From contig JAISIF010000076.1 in assembly GCA_031262165.1 (NCBI GenBank), positions 1 to 40,143 of the forward strand: a DNA stretch of 40,143 bases, given 5' to 3'. A program made the translations under genes and the position numbers. Shown here in pieces: positions 35,546 to 40,143 of this stretch. The notes beneath the pieces were generated by a model, which saw nothing but the letters and a program-made list of their open reading frames with translations, ran no database searches and was not told where the DNA came from. Every line of letters starts with the position of its first letter. The stretch's first letter is position 1. Source of the DNA: Myxococcales bacterium (lineage in GTDB: Bacteria > Myxococcota > Myxococcia > Myxococcales > UBA5297).

Positions 35546-35780
35546 CTTCTCCCACCAGTCGGCTTCGCCCTCTTCCCCCTCGATGAGGGGGCTCATCGTG
35601 AAACCTCGCTCTCAGTGGCAGGTGGTTTTTGAGAGGCGTTTGGAGCACCCGACGCGTGACGTGCGCGCCGAACATCCCTTCTCAGAGCGACTGATGGCCT
35701 CGGCCGACAGAGGGCGCCACGTCGGGGGCTTCCCTGACGGCACGCCATTCCTAACTTCCGACGACTGACCGCGAGCTGAC

Positions 35781-36398
35781 GTGGCGTGGTCTTCGGAGGA
35801 GATGGCCTTGCTCGACGCACTGGAAATTCACCGTCTGGCGCAGCTCGCGCGCCGCAATGGCATTCCGTTCGTGCCTCGCCTGCTGCGCAAGTTCATCCAG
35901 ATCACAGCCTCGGCCTATCTGGGGACCGAGGCGAGCTTTGGCCCGGACTGCGAGCTGGCCTATGGCGGTCTGGGGATCGTCGTCCACCCAAAGAGCCGGA
36001 TCGGCGCGCGCGTGCGCATCGGGCCGCACGTCACGATCGGTGGCCGCTCCAACAGCAAGGGCGCGCCGATCATCGAAGACGACGTGCAGATCGGCGCTGG
36101 CGCCTGCCTGCTCGGCGATATCCGGATCGGCAAGGCCGCGCAGATCGGCGCCAACGCGGTGGTGATCCACGATGTCCCGGCCAACACCGCAGTGGTCGGC
36201 GTCCCGGCTATCCCCATCCACCACCGCGACACGTCGTCGACGATGGCGATGCCGACGAAGGGCGACGGCTCGGCCTCGGTCGAGCGCGGTCGGGCACGCC
36301 ACATCCCCATCCACTTCGAGGATGAGGAGAGTGCGCCGAAGAGCCAAGGCCGCCGCGGCCCGCGTTCGGGGCCCAAGGGCGGCCGAGATCTCTCGTGA
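35781..36398 (+). CDS. Serine acetyltransferase-like hexapeptide-repeat acetyltransferase
   Basis: YGGLGIVVHPKSRIGARVRIGPHVTIGGRSNSKGAPIIEDDVQIGAGACLLGDIRIGKAAQIGANAVVIHDVPANTAVVGVPA. Confidence 0.85.
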   Translation: MAWSSEEMALLDALEIHRLAQLARRNGIPFVPRLLRKFIQITASAYLGTEASFGPDCELAYGGLGIVVHPKSRIGARVRIGPHVTIGGRSNSKGAPIIEDDVQIGAGACLLGDIRIGKAAQIGANAVVIHDVPANTAVVGVPAIPIHHRDTSSTMAMPTKGDGSASVERGRARHIPIHFEDEESAPKSQGRRGPRSGPKGGRDLS

Positions 36399-36428
36399 AT
36401 GACGACGGCGGCACGGAAGGGGGAGACG

Positions 36429-37790
36429 ATGCGCGCAGGTCATTCTTCTTCACGGCCTGAAGCCGGAGGCAGCCTCGGGCAGGAGCTCTGCGAGCTGTCG
36501 GGCGCGCGCATCCTGCTCGTCGGCAACACGCCACCGCCCCACGGCGGCGTGGCCATGCACGTCCAGGCGCTCTACGAAAAACTCCACGCGCTCGATGCCT
36601 GGGTCCGCGTGCTCTCGCTCGGCGCGCACCACAGCGGCCCCTCGATTCAGGGCGTGAAGAGCGCCTCGGCGCTCGCCAGTGAACTCTCGTCCTACGCGCT
36701 GCTCGGCTTCCTGCCGCACCTCCACATGAGCGGGCACACGCTCAAGTCCTGGCTCATCGCCGCTGCCGTCGCCGCGCTGCGCCTGCCCAGAGGCAAGGGC
36801 GCGCTGCTCACGCTCCACTCGGGCATGGTGCCACGCTTCTTCGAGAGCCAGCCGCGCGCGCTGCGCGCCTCGTTCGGACACATCGCGCGCCGCTTCTCCG
36901 CCATCCTGGCCGTGAACGCCGAGGTGGCAGAGGCCGTCCGATCCCTGGGCGTGGCCTCGTCCAAGATCCGGGTCCTGGCGGCTGGCTTCATCCCTGGCGC
37001 GCCAGAGCCTGCGCCGCGCGGACTCGAGCTGTTGCGCCAGCGCTCGACGCCGCTCATCGTCAGCGCCATTGCCGATGGCCCGATCTACGGCGCTCGCGAG
37101 CTGATCCGAGCGTTGCCATGTCTGATGGCGCGCTTCCCGCGCGTTGGGCTCGCGCTCTTTGGCCCGTGTCCGACCGCGCCACTCCAAGAACTGGCGCGCG
37201 AGCTCGGTGTCCTGGAACGCGTGGCCTTTCTCGGCGAACTCTCACACGCGCGCTCGCTCGGCACGATGGCCCGCGGCGACGTGTTCCTGCGTGCGACCCG
37301 CGCCGACGGCGACGCCATCTCGGTGCGTGAGGCGCTGTGCCTGGGTAAGCCTGTCGCGGCCAGCCGCGTGGGTGAACGGCCAGAGGCGGCGCACCTGTTC
37401 GAGCCAGGCGATGTGCCGGGCATGTGTGAGGCGATCGCCAGCGCGTGGGCCGCGGCGCGACACACCAACCGCGTCGATGTCGCGCTCGATGCCCGTGCCC
37501 GTGCCGAGGCCGATCTGGCGCAGGTGCTCGCGAGCTACCTCGCACTCCTTGATCGGGCGCCACTGCCCGAACGCTGGCCGAGTCGACGATCAGCGGCGAG
37601 CGCGCTCGCCGCGCTGCCAGAGCGCGTCTGCGAACAGCGCAACGAGGCACGCCTCGATCGGCTCGTCGCCACGGACCCTTTTGGCAAGCCCGTCGAGAAC
37701 CGCCTGAACGTGGACACGCTCACCTGCCCTTTTCGCGGAGAGCTGAACGCGATCATCGACGCGCCCAGACTCGAGGGCAAAGCCAACTAA
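36429..37790 (+). CDS. Glycosyltransferase (GT4-like)
   Basis: RILLVGNTPPPHGGVAMHVQALYEKL...VGLALFGPCPTAPLQELARELGVLERVAFLGELSHARSLGTMARGDVFLRATRADGDAISVREALCLGKPVAASRVGERPEAAHLFEPGD; start 36399 or 36429. Confidence 0.85.
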   Translation: MRAGHSSSRPEAGGSLGQELCELSGARILLVGNTPPPHGGVAMHVQALYEKLHALDAWVRVLSLGAHHSGPSIQGVKSASALASELSSYALLGFLPHLHMSGHTLKSWLIAAAVAALRLPRGKGALLTLHSGMVPRFFESQPRALRASFGHIARRFSAILAVNAEVAEAVRSLGVASSKIRVLAAGFIPGAPEPAPRGLELLRQRSTPLIVSAIADGPIYGARELIRALPCLMARFPRVGLALFGPCPTAPLQELARELGVLERVAFLGELSHARSLGTMARGDVFLRATRADGDAISVREALCLGKPVAASRVGERPEAAHLFEPGDVPGMCEAIASAWAAARHTNRVDVALDARARAEADLAQVLASYLALLDRAPLPERWPSRRSAASALAALPERVCEQRNEARLDRLVATDPFGKPVENRLNVDTLTCPFRGELNAIIDAPRLEGKAN

Positions 37791-37949
37791 GGACTTAGCC
37801 CTCGATGAGGACCGAGCACCTCGAAGGACGGGGAATGCCAGACGAGACACGAGGCGGGCGCTTCCAGACGGAAGTGACCATCGAAGCAACGAAGGCTGCC
37901 GTTTCTCGGACGAGCCGGGCTCGGTCCTCATCGATGGATAAATCCTAGG
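37788..37949 (+). repeat. Family-1 MITE-like element, copy C
   Basis: TAAGGACTTAGCCCTCGATGAGGACCGAGCACCTCGAAGGACGGGGAATGCCAGACGAG...GAAGCAACGAAGGCTGCCGTTTCTCGGACGAGC...ATCGATGGATAAATCCTA. Confidence 0.88.
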
Positions 37950-38008
37950 GCCAGGCTTCGAATTCGGACCGAGGCCTTGCGATTCGATCTTCAGAAAGGA
38001 GCAAAGCG

Positions 38009-39979
38009 ATGTGCGGCATCGTCGGCCTCGTCCATGTCTCTCCCGACACACCCATCGACGAATGCGCCGTGCGCGAGGCCATGCGCCTCATGGCGCACCG
38101 CGGACCAGACGGCGAAGGGCTGTTCCTGGGAGCGGGCGTCGCGATCGGCCACCGTCGGCTGTCCATCGTCGATCTCGAAAACGGCGCTCAGCCCATGTTC
38201 AATGAGGACGGTCGCGTGTGCGTCGCGTTCAACGGGGAAATCTACAACCACGCCTCGCTGCGCACCGAGCTGATCGCCTTGGGCCACCGCTTCACGACGC
38301 GCTGCGACACCGAGGCGATCGTCCACGGCTACGAGACATGGGGTGAGGAGGTCTTCACGCGGCTGCGTGGCATGTTCAGCATCGCGATCTGGGACGGTCG
38401 TCGTCGCAAGCTCGTGCTCGCCCGCGACCGCCTGGGCATCAAGCCGCTCTACTGGGCACGCGCCAAATCGAACCAGGCCTTGTGCTTTGGTTCGGAGATC
38501 AAGTCGCTCTTCGCCTTCGAGGGCATCGAGCGGAGCGTGAGGAGCGAGGCCCTGTCGGCCTATCTGGCCCTGCGCTACGTGCCTGGCCCGGCCACGCTCT
38601 TCAGAGACGTCGAGCGGCTCCAGCCTGGCCACCGGCTCGTGTTCGAGGCCGGGAAGATCCGGATCGAGCGCTTCTGGGAGCTGCCCATCGACGCGCCCAC
38701 GGAGCACCCGCGCAGCGGCGATCTCATCGAGGAGAGCACGGCCCTGAGCGCGCAGCTCATCGAGTCGGTCCGCCTGCGCCTCATGTCCGACGTGCCGCTC
38801 GGCATCTTCCTGTCGGGCGGGATTGACTCCACGGCCGTTGCCTGGGCCATGCGGCAGCTCGGCCACTCGCCCCTCAAGAGCTTCTCGATCGGGTTTTCGG
38901 GCGCACGGGCGGGCGAGAGTGAGGGCGAACTCCCCCACGCGCGCATCGCGGCGCGGGCGTGCGGCTGCGAACACCGCGAGCTCAGCCTGAGCGCGCGCGA
39001 ATTCCACGACAGCGTGGACAAGGCGTGCTGGCACCTCGACGAGCCGCTCTCGGATGGCGCGTGCATCCCGCTGATGAAGCTCGCCTTCCGCGCGCGCGAA
39101 GAGGTGACGGTCGTGCTCTCGGGCGAGGGCGCCGACGAGGCCTTGGGTGGCTACCCGATCTACGGTCGAATGCTCGCGATGGAGGCGCTGCGGCAGCGCG
39201 GTGGGCTCAGGCTCGATGCCGCGATCGATTTCTTCCTCAAGTTCGGCGGAGGCGCGCTCCTGTCCATGGGCTTTGGCCCGGCGTCGGTCGGCCGCGCCAA
39301 GCTGCGCCGCTATCTGGAGTGGCTGCAGCAGCCGTTGAGCTCCCGCTATTTTGGCGTTGGCCGCGCGGTCGGCGATGGCGAGCTCGGGGAGATCTTTGGC
39401 GACGCGGCGTTGACTGGCTTGCGCGCGCATTTTGCCCCGCTCTGGGAGAGAGCCCAGCGCCTCGATCCGCTCCGCCAGATGCTCCTCGTCGATACGCGCG
39501 TCTGGCTGCCGGACGACCTGCTCATCAAGGCCGACAAGATGACGATGGCTGCCTCGATCGAGCTGCGCGTCCCATTCCTCGATCACGAGCTGCTCGAAAA
39601 CGCCTGGGAGATCCCGTCAGGGCTCAAGTTCTCGCGGGGCATTGGCAAGCGCGTGCTGCGCGCCGCCATGGCCGGGAACATCCCCGAACACATCCTCACG
39701 CGAAAGAAGGAGGGCTTCCCGCTGCCCATCTCACGCTGGCTGCGCGAGGAGCTGCACGAGCCCTGTCGCCGAGCACTGTTGTCCACGCGCTCGCTGACGC
39801 GCGAGTTCGTCGGCGCGGCCATTGCTGAGAAGTGGCTCGACGAACATCGCATGGGCCGCGTGGACCGACGCGAGGAGCTCTGGGCGCTCTGGGTCTTGGA
39901 GACGTGGCGCGCGCTGTTCGTCGAGGGTAACCGTGAGGCGTTTTTGACGCGCTCATTGGGGTTCCGCCAGGCGGCGTAG
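38009..39979 (+). CDS. asnB: Asparagine synthase (glutamine-hydrolysing)
   Basis: MCGIVGLVHVSPDTP...MAHRGPDGEGLF...VAFNGEIYNHASLRTEL...MSDVPLGIFLSGGIDSTAVAWAM (PP-loop SGGIDS). Confidence 0.94.
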   Translation: MCGIVGLVHVSPDTPIDECAVREAMRLMAHRGPDGEGLFLGAGVAIGHRRLSIVDLENGAQPMFNEDGRVCVAFNGEIYNHASLRTELIALGHRFTTRCDTEAIVHGYETWGEEVFTRLRGMFSIAIWDGRRRKLVLARDRLGIKPLYWARAKSNQALCFGSEIKSLFAFEGIERSVRSEALSAYLALRYVPGPATLFRDVERLQPGHRLVFEAGKIRIERFWELPIDAPTEHPRSGDLIEESTALSAQLIESVRLRLMSDVPLGIFLSGGIDSTAVAWAMRQLGHSPLKSFSIGFSGARAGESEGELPHARIAARACGCEHRELSLSAREFHDSVDKACWHLDEPLSDGACIPLMKLAFRAREEVTVVLSGEGADEALGGYPIYGRMLAMEALRQRGGLRLDAAIDFFLKFGGGALLSMGFGPASVGRAKLRRYLEWLQQPLSSRYFGVGRAVGDGELGEIFGDAALTGLRAHFAPLWERAQRLDPLRQMLLVDTRVWLPDDLLIKADKMTMAASIELRVPFLDHELLENAWEIPSGLKFSRGIGKRVLRAAMAGNIPEHILTRKKEGFPLPISRWLREELHEPCRRALLSTRSLTREFVGAAIAEKWLDEHRMGRVDRREELWALWVLETWRALFVEGNREAFLTRSLGFRQAA

Positions 39980-40026
39980 CAACCATCTTGCGGTTCAAGG
40001 GGGAAGTGCGAGGGGGAGATCGCTCA

Positions 40027-40041
40027 GGGCAATCGAGTTCT
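40027..40041. repeat. Family-2 15-bp box
   Basis: GGGCAATCGAGTTCT followed by AAATTTACTTGACAG. Confidence 0.6.
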
Positions 40042-40143
40042 AAATTTACTTGACAGCCCAACACCGCCAGGCGGGCCTTTGAGTAACTCCAAGCAGGTGT
40101 TCGAGAACTCTGTTTCACCCTGAAAAAGAAAAATCGAACCAAG

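Noticed and set aside
37991-39586. 531-aa minus-strand ORF
   Set aside because: Antisense to asnB, which has full family motifs

Overview
GC-rich (about 65%) chromosomal window from a deltaproteobacterium-like / Myxococcota-type organism; the lineage is inferred from a MYXO-CTERM-type tail and gene content. Most genes are housekeeping. From left to right they are: an AT-richer lipoprotein gene; a MaoC-like dehydratase; a 5'-nucleotidase-like metallophosphoesterase with a probable beta-barrel tail; a TPR/thioredoxin protein; lpxI and lpxA; rplI-rpsR-rpsF; pth; an RNase E/G with a very large insertion inside its S1 domain; a Na+-pumping methylmalonyl-CoA decarboxylase operon with epimerase; scpB; a DUF6485-like protein; a GNAT; asd; bamA; a DsrE-like protein; dCMP deaminase; the small SRP RNA with its terminator (minus strand); a SEC-C protein; an M6 metalloprotease with MYXO-CTERM-like tail; a GAF/GGDEF protein; and a polysaccharide-type block (hexapeptide acetyltransferase, glycosyltransferase, asnB). 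The least ordinary content is between genes. (1) A family of about 163-bp MITE-like elements with terminal inverted repeats, including internally deleted copies; some supply the stop codon of the adjacent gene. (2) A second family bounded by a 15-bp box, GGGCAATCGAGTTCT, seen 8 times. (3) A third family of short GGGCGTTGC/GCAACGCCC hairpins. (4) A recurring promoter architecture, TTGnnn-N16-18-TARRRn followed by a GC-only GCGCGCC discriminator, upstream of lpxA, rpsF, rne, bamA, SRP RNA and others. Everything was read by eye; no searches or alignments were run.
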